Shown: positions 1-11,412 of the stretch, one piece after another
Layout: every line of letters starts with the position of its first letter
Position numbering within the stretch: position 1 is the first letter of the stretch
NCBI GenBank assembly: GCA_030490835.1
Contig: CM059973.1
Span: forward strand, 59,958,008 to 60,022,007
DNA length: 64,000 nt
Source: Annona cherimola
Lineage: Eukaryota; Streptophyta; Magnoliopsida; Magnoliales; Annonaceae
Reading direction: 5' to 3'
Position numbers and translations under genes: made by a program
Notes under the pieces: generated by a model
Database searches by the model: none
The model's input: only the letters and a program-made list of their open reading frames with translations
Told to the model about the DNA's origin: nothing

Positions 1-135
1 TGTAGAAATGATTGAAAAGTAGGGTAATTGTATAGAAAAATGTGAAGAAATGATTAAAAAATAGGATAGTTGTGGAGAGAAAAAAGTTTTAGATTGAAAA
101 TTTTAAACTTGACAACTTTTACTTATTAACAAACA
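1..135 (+). mobile_element. MITE-A copy, truncated by the window edge
   Basis: This AT-rich segment shares the words ATTAAAAAATAGGATAG, TTGTGGAGAG and AAAGTTTTAG with many other places in the window (about 9620-9875, 24471-24668, 57700-57960, 63725-63955). It ends near ACAAACACACCC, like the other copies. The family is non-coding, about 270 bp when complete, and looks like a MITE. Only the distal half is present. The family name MITE-A is mine. Confidence 0.55.
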
Positions 136-519
136 CACCCTTAGTCAATACATTTTAAAGGGGTCTGAAATGGTAATCACGTCATTTTCTGACGGGTGCA
201 AAAACACATTATTTAATGTTTTAAATAAAACTACTAATCTAATTGTATTTAATTTATAAACCAAGATTTATCGTTTTTAGAAATCCGTGTCTTCCTAATT
301 CTTTGGTGGAGCTGTGTCTCCAGATTTCTTTGAGGGAGTTATGTGTATCTCCAGATTTGCAAGAATGTCTTAGATCTTCAGTATAATATGTGTTGAGATG
401 TATGTAAATATATACCATCAAAAAAAAGAAATCTGTGTTTATTCTTGATATTTTTAAACGTTGACGTATTTTAGCCGTTATGTCAGTTGGAATAAAATAT
501 TGAGATTAGAGGAGTTGAT
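136..519. other. AT-rich intergenic DNA, nothing recognised
   Basis: No coding frame of interest, RNA gene or repeat family member was recognised. The segment includes a CTCCAGATTT word repeated twice near 318 and 350. Confidence 0.5.
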
Positions 520-830
520 CACGAGTACCCGAGTGCACCTAGCTTCGTTGTACCCCCGTTATATGGTGATTTGTAGATTTTTTTTGGATTTTTAAAAATC
601 AGTAGCATAATTACTAAAATGTCATTATTTTTAAAAATCCAAAAAAATTTAAAAATTTAAAATTTTGGTAAAAATTTATACACATATTAAATATATTTAG
701 ATTAACAGTCTTATGAAAAAGTTTCAAAAAAATTAAAAATAGGTTAAATATATCTGAGTGCACTGAAGCTAAGTACACCTGAGTGCATTTGAAAATATCA
801 AGTGAAGCTAAGTACACCTGATTGCATTTG
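520..830. mobile_element. Foldback MITE-B copy
   Basis: The ends are inverted: GAGTGCACCTAGCTTC on the left pairs with GAAGCTAAGTACACCTGAGTGC on the right. The middle (577-650) is a palindrome around GGATTTTTAAAAATC. The right end is duplicated (about 760-790 and 793-830). The same architecture occurs at 8283-8669, 10955-11205, 18657-18980, 22115-22540 and partly at 61225-61430. It is non-coding. The short frames inside are by-products of the AT-rich palindrome. Confidence 0.6.
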
Positions 831-2286
831 AAAATATCCAGAGATTAAATAGAGTGAAAATAATATTAGTAATGATAGAAAAAACAATAGTATAATTAAC
901 AATTAAAAGGGAAAAGAAAGAAAAAAAATTTACATTCGTTTATACAAGTTGGAAATTGAATGTGTGTTAATTTTGCCACTATACTTATAAAGTTTGCTTT
1001 AAATTGTAAGCTAATTTGATATCAAAAAATTGCAAGCTAATCATTAATTTTAAAATGATAAAAAAATCCTTATAAACAAAATAAAACTATAAAATGTAGA
1101 TATACCTTTAAAATATAAAAATTATTTTTTCAAAATATTTTTCACATTAAATATATGAATTTAATGTAATGAATATTTTCAAAAAATTATGTTTTAAAAT
1201 ATTTAAAATAACAAAATTCCATGTTTAAAAATACAAAATAAATATATATTTCCAAAATTGATAAAGTTTGGTTTATAGATTAAATATACGTATATTAACA
1301 GTTGTATAAAAATTTAAAAAAATAAAAAATATATTTTTGGTGTGCATAAATGATTGCTTGTTGAAGTAATTTGGGCACCTAAAAATTATAAAAACAAAAA
1401 AACAAAAATTAAACTTATGGATGAAGGCTAACAAGTTAGGTATGAAAAGAATTTAGAGGAAAATTCATGAATATGAAAGAAATTTTTGAAAATCCACGGA
1501 TATATAAGAAATTATAGTGAAATTTTATAGGTACATTTGAGAATTTTTCTTTTAAAATATATTTTAATAAAAAATATTTATTGTATTTAACACATGTTGT
1601 TTTTCATGCTATCAAAAGTAATATTCATTAGAAACTTATGTTTGGTAAAAAAACAACATTTTTAGAGTAAATATATAATTATTAAAATTTAAAAAATGTA
1701 TAGTATAATAAGTATATAAAAATTTGAAATACATATAATTTTTGAAATAAATGTAGATAAATATAACAAGTAGTTCAGATTTTTTTAAAAAATTTAAAAA
1801 TAAGAGTAAGCATACAAATTTAATACTTACAATAAGTATTGAATTATTATCTTGTATAATCATATGTAAATTATAAAAATATTTAGATTCATTTGTGTAT
1901 GTATTAAAATGTTATATAATTTATAGAATCATTCTTTTATGTGAGAATAATATAAAATACTCATTTATAAGGGGATTATGTTTTGAATAGTTTAAATGAT
2001 GAATTAAAATCTTTAAAATGATGAATTAAAATCGTTAACATTAATATATAAATCAAGAAATTCTATTATGTTGAATTTACAACTTCATTAGATAAGACAA
2101 ATGCATAAATGTGATTTGCATGAAATCGGTTTCCAAATTTAACTAATAATTTTAAACATAATTGGTGGATTAGATGTTAATTTAACTATTAAAGTGGGTA
2201 AAAATGGAATGATGCACCATTGAAGCTTTGCATGATTTAAATATAATTAATAATATATTTTATTTTTAATATGATATTAAATTATA
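831..2286. other. AT-rich intergenic DNA with one degenerate repeat end
   Basis: About 80% A+T by eye. At 1460-1550 the words GAAAATCCACGGATATAT and GGTACATTTGAGAATTTTTC resemble one end of the long-TIR elements at 5616-6280 and 57015-57503. I could not find its partner end. The remainder shows nothing I can name, and the small frames here lack any recognisable protein. Confidence 0.4.
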
Positions 2287-2457
2287 TGTATTTAGGAAGT
2301 AATAAAAATTTTAATGAAAATTTTTTTGAGTAAAAAGTTTGAAATAAGAAAAAATAATATGATATAAGAGGGATAATGATGTGGAATAAAAAAAAATAGA
2401 ATAGTTACAAAAAGTGAAAAGTTTTAATTGAAATATTTTAGGTGTAAATAAACACCT
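2287..2457 (+). mobile_element. MITE-A copy, diverged
   Basis: It runs from TTTAGGAAGTAATAAAAATT to GGTGTAAATAAACACCTCC and has the family order: AAGTAATAAAA at the start, GATATAAGAGGGATAATGAT in the middle, AAAGTGAAAAGTTTTAATTG near the end. It is non-coding and shorter than the roughly 250-270 bp of full copies. Confidence 0.5.
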
Positions 2458-3115
2458 CCGAACAAAATTTTTCTTAAACACACAGAAATGAAAAGGTCGG
2501 CGGTATTGTTATACAATATGCATGCCTTCATTCGTCGGTTGATTATTATTATTGTTCGTGTTGATTTCCCTACTGACAAAAGTTACAAGAAAGACAAAAG
2601 CAAAACTCTCCAGTAAAAACGCCGGATATTCCCCACATAAGCACTGGGAATCGTGTCTGTTGATTATTGATCTGACTTTATTAGCGCCAACATGCACTAA
2701 TGATGAGAGCGTGCAGGAGTCATCATTTTTCCCACATGAACCTCCCAACATCGTGTGAATGCTGCGATGACAACTAGAAGCCTGCTAATTAATTGATTAA
2801 TTCACTAAGAAAGAGTTGCATTTTGGTACTATCGGAGTATGAAACTGGTCCCATACTACCATCATCATGACCGTTAAAAAAATATGCTCTCTTTCTTCAA
2901 TATATTTGAAATTTTAAATTGAAAATCCTTTCCAAGAGCTAAACTAGCCGTAAAAAGTGTTGATTAACCGCAGTCGACATTCAGGTCCATTTTCCACGTA
3001 CTCTGGGGGTTATCTATTTTTTATTATTATTATTAGTATATCTATATACATCTCAGCATATATTATACTAAAAGAAAACCAAATATTATACTAAAAGAAA
3101 ACCAAACTGATCCTT
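2458..3115. other. Intergenic DNA, nothing recognised
   Basis: 2500-2760 is less AT-rich and is open on both strands for about 80 codons, but neither translation resembles a family I know. There is no start context or intron structure to support a gene. A 20-bp direct repeat (TATACTAAAAGAAAACCAAA) occurs twice at about 3064-3105. Confidence 0.4.
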
Positions 3116-3119
3116 AAAA

Positions 3120-3250
3120 ATATTTCATCGAAATCTCACAGGTATGGGTTCGAATACATCCCACTCAGCCATAGTAACTTATGGCTGCTCAGGGCAACCA
3201 ACTAAGCTGACCTCAGTTGGCTACTTTGGAGGTTATCTTAAACAAAGAAA
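3120..3250 (-). mobile_element. tRNA-derived SINE candidate
   Basis: Read on the minus strand, an A-box-like AGCTTAGTTGG is followed about 60 bp later by a B-box-like ATTCGAACCC. That spacing is typical of the internal RNA polymerase III promoter of tRNA-derived SINEs. I did not define the 3' end or a target duplication, so this is a candidate only. Confidence 0.3.
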
Positions 3251-3639
3251 CAAGGAAAACTCCGTGCATACTTTACAGTCCATTAATTTAGGCTTCCGTT
3301 GGGTTTTTGAGATATTTTTACAAATTTTCAACAACATTCTACTAAATATCTAATAATATTTCTATTTTTCTCCTTCTCTTTTTTCCTATAATATCTATCA
3401 GTAGACACTCCCATGATAGACAAGGAGACAATGTTACTACGTTGCCACCACATACCACTTATGAAATTGCCTTGGCCATGAATTAAAACATCATCGCCTA
3501 GCTCATCAGGCAGGACGATATACCATCGCACTTGGCATCTAGGAGCCTATTTTAATAACAGATATATTTTTTCTAAAAGAAAAGGGCTTTCCTCGCATAA
3601 CTTTAACTATTATGAATAGCAGACATTATTGAGTAAGAG
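3251..3639. other. Intergenic DNA, nothing recognised
   Basis: A less AT-rich patch at 3400-3545 contains a short minus-strand frame with no recognisable domain. Nothing else was seen. Confidence 0.35.
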
Positions 3640-4320
3640 GGGTGGAGTGGGAAATAAATTTTCTGCCTCTCCCGTTGTATTCTTCAAAAAATCATTTGAC
3701 ATCTTAATTACCAAATTATCCTTTTTTTGATATTTTCACATTTATATTTTGATCATTTTATTATACAACTATCTTATTTTTTCCGATTTACCCTTGTCAT
3801 ATCATATCAATTTCACATTTTTCAAAAATCTAGTTTCTCATTTACTCATTAGACACATTACCAAATGATCCTTTAAATTACATTTGGTAATGTAAAGTGA
3901 AGGAAAATAAATTTTCATGTGCACTTTGGTTATTTTAAATACTTTAAATGCTATATTTTTTTAATTTTTACTCTTATATTTCAATTATTTTCTCATATAA
4001 CTACTCTATTTATTTACACTTTATTCCTATTATATCATATTATTTTTGTACTTTTAAATTTTTTTTCTCACTTTCCCTTCCCTCTTTGTTCTCCTTACCT
4101 TACGGAATGCATATTTAATTGCTTAAGTACCATACTTTTTGTGTATTATGATCTTTAATTTAAATCATCTTTCACATCTTTTCATTCAACTATCTTATTT
4201 ATTTTATTTTTTATTATTATCTCTATCATATTACATCATCTTCTTACTTTTTAAAAAAAATTTCTGACGAAATTTTTTCTCTATTTTTTTGCCTCGTACA
4301 AAATTAACCTATGTACAAAA
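3640..4320 (-). mobile_element. Cluster of MITE-A-related copies
   Basis: At least two diverged copies lie head to tail in reverse orientation. They are marked by ACATTACCAAATGATCC and TTACATTTGGTAATG at about 3855-3895, and by repeats of TTATTATACAACTATCTTATT-like and CCTATTATATCATATTA-like words. The flanking TTTGGTAA words are typical ends of this related subfamily, also seen at 17645-17880 and 18070-18350. Non-coding. Confidence 0.45.
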
Positions 4321-4716
4321 TAAAGAGAATATACTATTATAGTTGGACCATATATAAAAAATATGTGAATATACTTCTAGGATAATGATTGTGGAATTTC
4401 TATTAGCTCAATAACATCTTTATATTTTTTAAATTTATATATTTTTATGAAAAATGACTCAAGAATATTGAATTTATATACCGAATTTTACAATTTTGAT
4501 GTTTATATATTTTTTAAAAATTTCAAAAATCAATCATTTTAAAGGTAAAAAATAATATTATTATAAGAATGTGCTGTTATAAGAAAGTGCATTATATTAC
4601 AAAGAATTTTTTTTTATAAATGTTGTCTACAATCACAAATATACTTATATACATACCGAGTGCAGCTGCGAGGTTAAGGTACAACTTTAGGAAAATTAAC
4701 TTGAATTAGACTTGGG
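4321..4716. other. AT-rich intergenic DNA, nothing recognised
   Basis: No coding or RNA feature was recognised. Confidence 0.4.
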
Positions 4717-5106
4717 AAAATTAGTTGTTTGGGTTTGGCTTTTTTCGATCGGTATATATAAACTATGACATCTAATATTACAATCATGCGCATTCAACTC
4801 TCACATAATGAATGAATTTTTTTTATAAATATATGTGAGTAAGCACATTCAACTCAAAATTAGTTGTTTGGGTTTGGCTTTTTTCAATCGGTATATATAA
4901 ACTATGACATCTGATATTACAATCACATAATGAATGAATTTTTTTTATAAATATATGTGAGTAAGCACATTCAACTCAAAATTAGTTGTTTGGGTTTGGC
5001 TTTTTTCGATCGGTATATATAAACTATGACATCTGATATTACAATCATGCACATTCAACTCTCACATAATGAATGAATTTTTTTTTATAAATATATGTGA
5101 GTAAGC
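4717..5106 (+). repeat. Three tandem copies of a 120-140 bp unit
   Basis: The unit begins AAAATTAGTTGTTTGGG and ends in AAATATATGTGAGTAAGCA. Copies start near 4717, 4856 and 4977. The second copy lacks an internal stretch of roughly 20 bp (ATGCGCATTCAACTCTC) present in the first and third. Identity between copies is very high, suggesting recent duplication. Non-coding. Confidence 0.85.
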
Positions 5107-5245
5107 AGAGGAATTTTTTAAACACCCACTAAAGGGAATTAATAAAACCCCACAACTATGGGAACTGAGTTTCGAACACCCATCCACTGCCTGCATGCAT
5201 ATTTGCACCACCCAAATGTACCACCAAGCCACTTCAGGAAAGTTA
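5107..5245 (-). mobile_element. tRNA-derived SINE candidate
   Basis: On the minus strand, AGTGGCTTGGTGGTA (A-box-like) is followed by GGTGTTCGAAACTC (B-box-like) about 45-50 bp later, then a TGGGGTTTTATTAATTCCC tail region. This fits the internal promoter of a tRNA-derived SINE. The segment directly follows the tandem repeat at 4717-5106. Target duplication not established. Confidence 0.4.
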
Positions 5246-5375
5246 ACTTGAGTCAGACTTGTGAAAATTAATTGTTTGGCTTGGCTTTTTGAGAACGTTA
5301 AAAAGAAGTTCGGCTTCGCCTACCTCATGGTGATACTGTAAGAGAATTAATATTTTGTGACATACTCTCGATTAA

Positions 5376-5475
5376 ATTATTGTAGCCAAAAATTTAAATA
5401 ATTATTGTAGCCAAAAATTTAAATAATTATTGTAACCAAAAATTTAAATAATTATTGTAGCTAAAAACTAACTTT
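5376..5475 (+). repeat. 25-bp tandem repeat, about four copies
   Basis: The unit ATTGTAGCCAAAAATTTAAA plus a short AT spacer repeats four times with single-base changes; the last copy is partial. A minisatellite with no coding meaning. Confidence 0.85.
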
Positions 5476-5615
5476 TAGTAATAATAATATAACAAATGTT
5501 GAAAAAAATAATTTTAGTAATAATAATACAACTTCAAATCCTACAGTCTATTGAATCAAAGAAAAATAAGTGTTTATGCTTGCATTAATAAAAACTTGAG
5601 AAACCTAATTTACAG

Positions 5616-6280
5616 GAATTTTCAACTATACCCATGTGTTTGACCCGAAATTCTCTTATACCTACGAATTTTTAAATATTCCCCCGTACTCACGAATTTT
5701 ACCTATTATTTCTCCCATACCCATGCAATTACTAGTCATTTGCTTCTGTTTGGTTTTTTCATTTATTTATTATTTATATTAAATAAATGTTAAAACTACC
5801 TATGCATTTGCATATACATGAACAACAAACAGATCTTATCGATAAAGGATATAGAAAAAAGACGACTAGAAAAAGCTGATGCATAACTATTGAATGATAG
5901 AAAAGAATACAGAGAGGAAACACACAAGTATCATAGCTACAACAATCATGTGCTCTACAATGATCTTTTAGGTTTTTAAAACCCTCTTTGCAATCATCTC
6001 TTTAGGCTTTTGAAACCCTACGCAAGTAGAGGATATACACAAAGATGATCAGAAAAAATTACACAGCGGTGATGCTTGTGGTTTCTGCCACACATTCTCT
6101 GTGAGATGAGTTGTCTATGCGAAAATTCATTTTCACTATGGTCATAAATGTCATTGCAACTGAGAGTAAACATCCATAACTCCTCATTTTAATGACATGA
6201 GTACAAGGGAATAATAGATTAAATTCATAATATGAGAGGAATATTTGAAAATCTACGTAGGTATATTTAAGAATTTCCCT
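5616..6280. mobile_element. Long-TIR element, Mutator-like, non-autonomous
   Basis: The left end (AATTTTCAACTATACCCATG, then CTTATACCTACGAATTTTTA) is inverted at the right end (AAAATCTACGTAGGTATA, then TTTAAGAATTTCCC). The inverted repeats are about 110 bp and contain internally repeated ATACCYAYGAATTTT words. The interior shows no transposase. The same family occurs at 57015-57503. Long subterminally repetitive TIRs suggest a Mutator-type element; I did not find a clean 9-bp target duplication. Confidence 0.5.
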
Positions 6281-8282
6281 TATAAATAAAGTTAAAATAA
6301 TAGTTCAAGTAAAACTCCTTTTTATACATAAAATTTGAATAATATTTCCTTATAATTATGTGTTTTATATAATGTTTATGTAGATGTTTGTTAAATTACG
6401 TCATTGGTGAATTAAATTGTTTTATTTACATTTATATTTATATTATTTACTTTTATGCAGGTTGGTTTTATTCCTTTATTTTTGTGAAAAAGATAAACTT
6501 TCTATTAAAAATATATTATATTATTATGTTTTACTTAAATTTAATTGGGTTATACAATATTTACATGAAATTTTAAACTTGTTACTCTTGGTTTAAATGG
6601 AAATTTATAACATGAACTTTAATTCGAATCCAATTTACCAAAATAAGGTTATATTTTAAGTTTTATAAATAGATTCGGAGCTAAAATAAGATATAAATTT
6701 TACAAATAAATTAAAATTAGGGCCAAGGTAATCCCAATTTGCACCCGCATTTTAGAGAGAAGGAGGATGCAGTATAGGAGTTTAAATCTGGTTGTGCAGA
6801 CTCAAGTTGGAGTAATTTTAACCCTAACTTTATTTATAAAATATTTATCCAATCTAGTTCAATCTTATTTTTCAAACTTCAACCAAACCCTAAACTAAAC
6901 CCATATAAATCGGCTTGGTTTGAGTTACAAATTGGGCCAATACATATACAATATTTAAATTTTTTGCTTAATTAAATTAATTTTAAATTATAAAATTTAT
7001 ATTAAAAAAAAGTTAATCCTTTTTCTGGAATTATTTTCCAATTTATGACTTATACTATAACATATTTGCTAAGTAATCATATTTCTGAGTAATGATGTCT
7101 GTTTAATGCTTATGTATCATATAATTCTATATGTCAATTTTAAAGTAATGATTAAATATAATTGATCTTCCATGACTAATTTTAAATAAGTTTATACTAA
7201 CACACAAAATGGAGTCGAGTTGTCAAATGTTCAATCCGAACCAAGCTAATTTTGAAATTAGGTCAAATTAAATCGAGCTATGTAATCTATTTTTTCTAAA
7301 TACCTAATCCAAACTTATTACAAATTGGGTTTAGATTGAGATTTGAGACCAGCCTATTGACACTTCGTAACATGTCCAATGGCTTTGTCAAAATTGTCTT
7401 ACACGTCTCAAATCATTTCCTAAACTTGACCATCTAAAATTCTTGGAACTTAATAATTTGATACTTGATGTACCATAGCTTGTTGAAAATAATACTTTCA
7501 AATATTTTTCACAAAATGAGATGTCTAATGTTGTGTGTACTATGCTCTTGTTTCCTTATCATCGATAGATAATGAATGGATGAGATGATTTACATTATTT
7601 TATTATGATGGTCTAAATTACATTTTAATATAATGCACGGTAGAATATGTAAAACACAATCAAAATATTATTTTTCGGGTGAAAACAGTCTTGAGCGAGA
7701 TATCTAACAACAGTAGTTTCCTATTGTTTGAGATAAAATTCGTTGATCGATAGAAAAAATATACTTTATGAGTTGCAAATATAATAATTAAAAATATTAT
7801 TTTTGAATTCTTTTTATTGATATTATACACACTATAAGATCTATTATTATAATCAAGCTCATTCACGACCTTCACTATGGAAGAAAATTTTATAAAATAT
7901 TCTTATACGCAAGGGACCAACTGTAAAATATCCTTAAACTGCAGATGCCATGAACTGGGCGAGCCCCGTTGCCTATTTTTTGGATTTTTAATGATTGTTC
8001 AGAATACCTTATTTTCTTTTGAGACCGTAAACTCTGCTGGCTTCGTTCTGTTATGGTGGGGCAGGGAAGAGAATCATCACATGGCTCGTGTGCGTGGAGG
8101 GACTTGCTCCTGTTGCCCTTTTTAAGGATGAGATGAGATAAAAGAGTACTAATCATTGGCGGCTGAGTCGGAAGTGGAACCGATCCGGACCGACACACAC
8201 CCGGGGACAGAGGACTCACTAGGATTCTGGTGTTGTAGGATTGGATTTGGAATGGGCTGCGCAGGGACACACCGCCCAAGTC
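6281..8282. other. Intergenic DNA; GC-richer patch at 7900-8280
   Basis: Mostly AT-rich with nothing recognised. 7900-8280 is clearly richer in G+C and has overlapping open frames on both strands (up to 140 codons on the minus strand), but none matches a family I know. It may be a decayed gene piece or element interior. It ends at the foldback MITE at 8283. Confidence 0.35.
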
Positions 8283-8669
8283 GGGGTTCCGATCATATGC
8301 TCCCGGGAGCATACACTTACTTTTTTTTTTTTTTTTTTTGAAAATTTATTTACAATAGTGTTAATCTATGTATATTTAATATGTGTATAAATTTTTACCA
8401 TTTTTGAAATATTTTAGATATTTATTTTCAATTTTTGAAAATCAGTAGCATTTTAGGTAATTTAAATTACTACACCTAAAATGCCACTGATTTTTAAAAA
8501 TCGAAAATAAATATCTAAAAATCTCCAAAAATGGTAAAAATTAATACATACGTTAAATACATTTACGTTAACAAGTCCATGAAATTTATTTTTTTTTTTA
8601 AAAAAAAATAGGTATATGCGCCCGGGAGCATTGAGCCTCAATACTCCCAGGAGCATAGGATCAGCATCC
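8283..8669. mobile_element. Foldback MITE-B copy with target duplication
   Basis: CCCAAGTC stands on both sides (8275-8282 and 8670-8677), an 8-bp target duplication. The ends carry palindromic TATGCTCCCGGGAGCATA-type words. The AT-rich core is a hairpin: about 8341-8455 pairs with about 8470-8590 around TTTAGGTAATTTAAATTACTACACC. The core word AAATTTTTACCATTTTT is shared with other MITE-B copies. The target size fits hAT or Mutator types. Non-coding. Confidence 0.75.
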
Positions 8670-8729
8670 CCCAAGTCACAACATCCGACCAAGGGGACGT
8701 TTTATGAACAATAAAAGTAGGGTGGCATG

Positions 8730-9490
8730 AGAAATCGTTGCATCCTTCCCATTTCTCTTCCAATTATTTATTTATTTGATAACTTTATTTTTCCATTTTA
8801 CTCCTACATTCAAATGATTTTTACTTACATATATCCTCTTACAGTCTTATTTATTTTAGCTAACAACGTTATTTATTTTAACTATACTCCTATCATTTCA
8901 AATCAATCATTCAAATATTAAAATATTTCATTTTTCTATTTTCCATTCCATCTCATAATCCTAAAAAAACTCGTGTTACCAGATGTCCCCCAAGGCTTAT
9001 TTAAGAATATGCAAAAATAAAAAGTGGAAATAAAAAATAAATTTTAAATGAGAGAGAACTAATGTAATATAATAGATGTAATTTAATTATGAGCACATAG
9101 AATAAAATTAAAATAAATAAGATAACTATAAAAATATGAAAAATGATTGAAATATTGATGTAATAATAAAAAATAATGTAGTTAAGTAATTAAGATATAA
9201 AATCAAATCAAAATGTGTATAAGAATGAGTGGTTTTTTTTGCCTTTTACTTATTCCAAAACGTATCCTTAGCTATAATGAATTTTGGAAAGTAAAAAATG
9301 ATATAATATGATAAGAGCAAAGTCAGGATAGATAAGATGATTAATGATATAAAAATATAAAAATACTTGAAATATAAATATAAAAAATAAAAAAGTAAGG
9401 TATAATTTCAAATCACGAAGGGAGTAAGAATAAGAGATAAATGTGTATTTCCATTCCTAAGTCCCAACCTTCCCTTAATACTCTCTATTT
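8730..9490. mobile_element. MITE-A-related copies, inverted and direct
   Basis: 8730-9000 reads in reverse orientation (TTTACTCCTACATTCAAATG, TACTCCTATCATTTCAAATC). 9000-9260 reads forward (GAATAAAATTAAAATAAATA, AATCAAATCAAAATGTGTAT), and a third piece at 9290-9430 is also forward. All end around ATTCCAAAACG- or TAATCC-like sequence. They belong to the same low-complexity MITE superfamily as the intron copies at 17645-17880 and 18070-18350. Confidence 0.4.
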
Positions 9491-9619
9491 AAACTCCCTT
9501 TTCGTAGTTAGTTTTCTAGTATATATTTTCACTTTGAAAAAGGTTATGATCAATATGTAACTTGTTGCATGGAGAAAGTGACTCTATACCAAGGTTAATT
9601 TTATCATACTAATTATTTT

Positions 9620-9875
9620 TTGATTGTATTTGGAAAGCAATAAAACTTTTGATAAAAGCTTTCGGTGTAAAAGTTTTTAAAATATTAAAATTATGTGATA
9701 GAATAAGGGTAATGATGAGAAGTAAAGAAAATAAAAATAAAATAAATAGATTAGATGCATAGATAGTTATATAGAAAAAATTAAAAAGTACAGTAGTTGT
9801 ATAAAAAGAAGTGAAAAATAATTAAAAATAGGATAATTGTGGAGAGTGAAAAGTTTTTGATGTAAACAAACAATA
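9620..9875 (+). mobile_element. MITE-A, near full-length copy
   Basis: This is the clearest forward copy. It starts TGTATTTGGAAAGCAATAAA, passes GATAGAATAAGGGTAATGAT and AAAATAGGATAATTGTGG, and ends AAAAGTTTTTGATGTAAAC with AAACAA following. It is about 255 bp, non-coding, and a good reference for finding the other copies. Confidence 0.65.
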
Positions 9876-9982
9876 TTTTTATTGAATTTGTGCAACCCAT
9901 AACACTAAAATTTCTTTAGAGATCATTATTTATGCTTGATCAAAATTATTTTTATGCACATAGTTAAGTATATAAAACCAAT

Positions 9983-10436
9983 GACTTTTGCCAAATATAT
10001 CAATTATATTTGGCTTTAATTCCAAATATGCCTACAATATTTTTAAAATTTCAAATATACTCATCATGTTTGCATTTAATCTTAAAAATGCCTATTCCTT
10101 AAAAAACCATCAGTTAATTTTTCAAAATACCCAAAATACCTCTGCTGTAAACTGATAAATGATGAAATAAAATAGAAATAAAATGAAATTAGGTCTATTT
10201 AAATTTAAAATTCATGTGTAATTAGGGCATTAGTAAGTCACGACAATCAAATTTTTCAATTTCTAAATTTAAAGGGTATATTAGTAATTTTACATATTTA
10301 TTAACAGCGTTAATTTACGAAATGAGCGTTCTTGTGATTAAATGCAAGCGTAGTAGTAGGTATATTTGAAATATTGAAAAATATGGTGGATATATTTGGA
10401 ATTAAGATCAAATATAAGTATGTTTGAGAAAAGCCC
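9983..10436. mobile_element. Long-TIR Mutator-like MITE
   Basis: About 120 bp at the left (GACTTTTGCCAAATATATC, TTTAATTCCAAATATGCC, TTTGCATTTAATC) recurs inverted at the right (GATTAAATGCAAGC, GATATATTTGGAATTAA, GAGAAAAGCC). The flanks TAAAACCAAT (9973-9982) and TAAAAATAAT (10437-10446) could be a decayed 9-10 bp target duplication. No coding capacity. Its TIR words recur in the intron element at 17394-18515. Confidence 0.65.
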
Positions 10437-10446
10437 TAAAAATAAT

Positions 10447-10954
10447 TAAATAGAAAAAGAATATAAAAACGAAATAAATAATATGTTTGATCTGATCATA
10501 TCATAATAATTTTGACGCACATGGTTAAACCTACAAAGGTAAATTACACAGAATTGGATGCAAATATTTTTTTCAAATATATTTCACCCACAACGTTACC
10601 ACTGTCAAACTAACAAATTCTTTGGTCACGTTTCGTGCGTTCGGCTTGAGGGGTGGGCCGGAGAAGTACTTATACGTTCGAGATTTGCTATGCTCTTGGC
10701 CGGAAGATTGCATGGAACACGAGAAGAATTTTTTTTTTTTTAAATTTTTTACACGAGAAATTGGGATGGTTTAAACGAAATGAAATGGAATTTATATTCT
10801 GTTAACATTTAGAAATTTAAAAATATTATGCCGTAAGGTAGGCTGCAGTGATGAAAAATTAATACACATTGGAAATATTTATTTCAAAATTGGAAATATA
10901 GCCGGGTTTTGTATTTTGAAAAATTATTTTTTATTTATATAAGGAGCATGATTC
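10447..10954. other. Intergenic DNA, nothing recognised
   Basis: A short GC-richer patch at 10615-10725 has no recognisable protein, and a poly-T run sits at 10729-10740. No feature supported. Confidence 0.4.
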
Positions 10955-11205
10955 TGTGCACTTAGCTTCAATGCACACGGGTGCAAATATTTTTTTTTAA
11001 AATTTTAAATTTTTTTATACAACTGCTAATTTAAGTATATTTAACATTTATATTAATTTTTATTATTTTTAGAAACTTATAGATGTTTTTTTGAATTTTT
11101 TAAATTCAATAATATTTAGTGATTTTAGATAAAAAACTTTTAGAAAATAAAAAATAAATTAAATGTACGGAGTCTAAGGACACCCGGGTCCTGCGCTTAG
11201 GCAAA
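10955..11205. mobile_element. Foldback MITE-B copy
   Basis: The left end TGTGCACTTAGCTTC-ATGCACACGGGTGCA carries the CACGGGTGCA word of the family. The interior has AACTGCTAATTTAAGTATAT and TTAACATTTATATTAATTTT as in the copies at 22115 and 61225. The right end ACACCCGGGTCCTGCGCTT is the diverged inverse. Non-coding. Confidence 0.55.
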
Positions 11206-11412
11206 ACCCTTTATCCAATCAACAACTATATATTTGATGCCTTAGATCAAATCATCCGCACCAATAAAACAGCCTCCTACACATTTTACTTCGCAGTGAG
11301 CCGTACTGTCATCTCTACGCCGAAGGGTTTTCAAAAGGATCGGACAAAAACCGATTTAAGAAATGGCGGACGGATGAGATATTCGATTGTGAACTTGTGA
11401 AGTGGGAGGAAC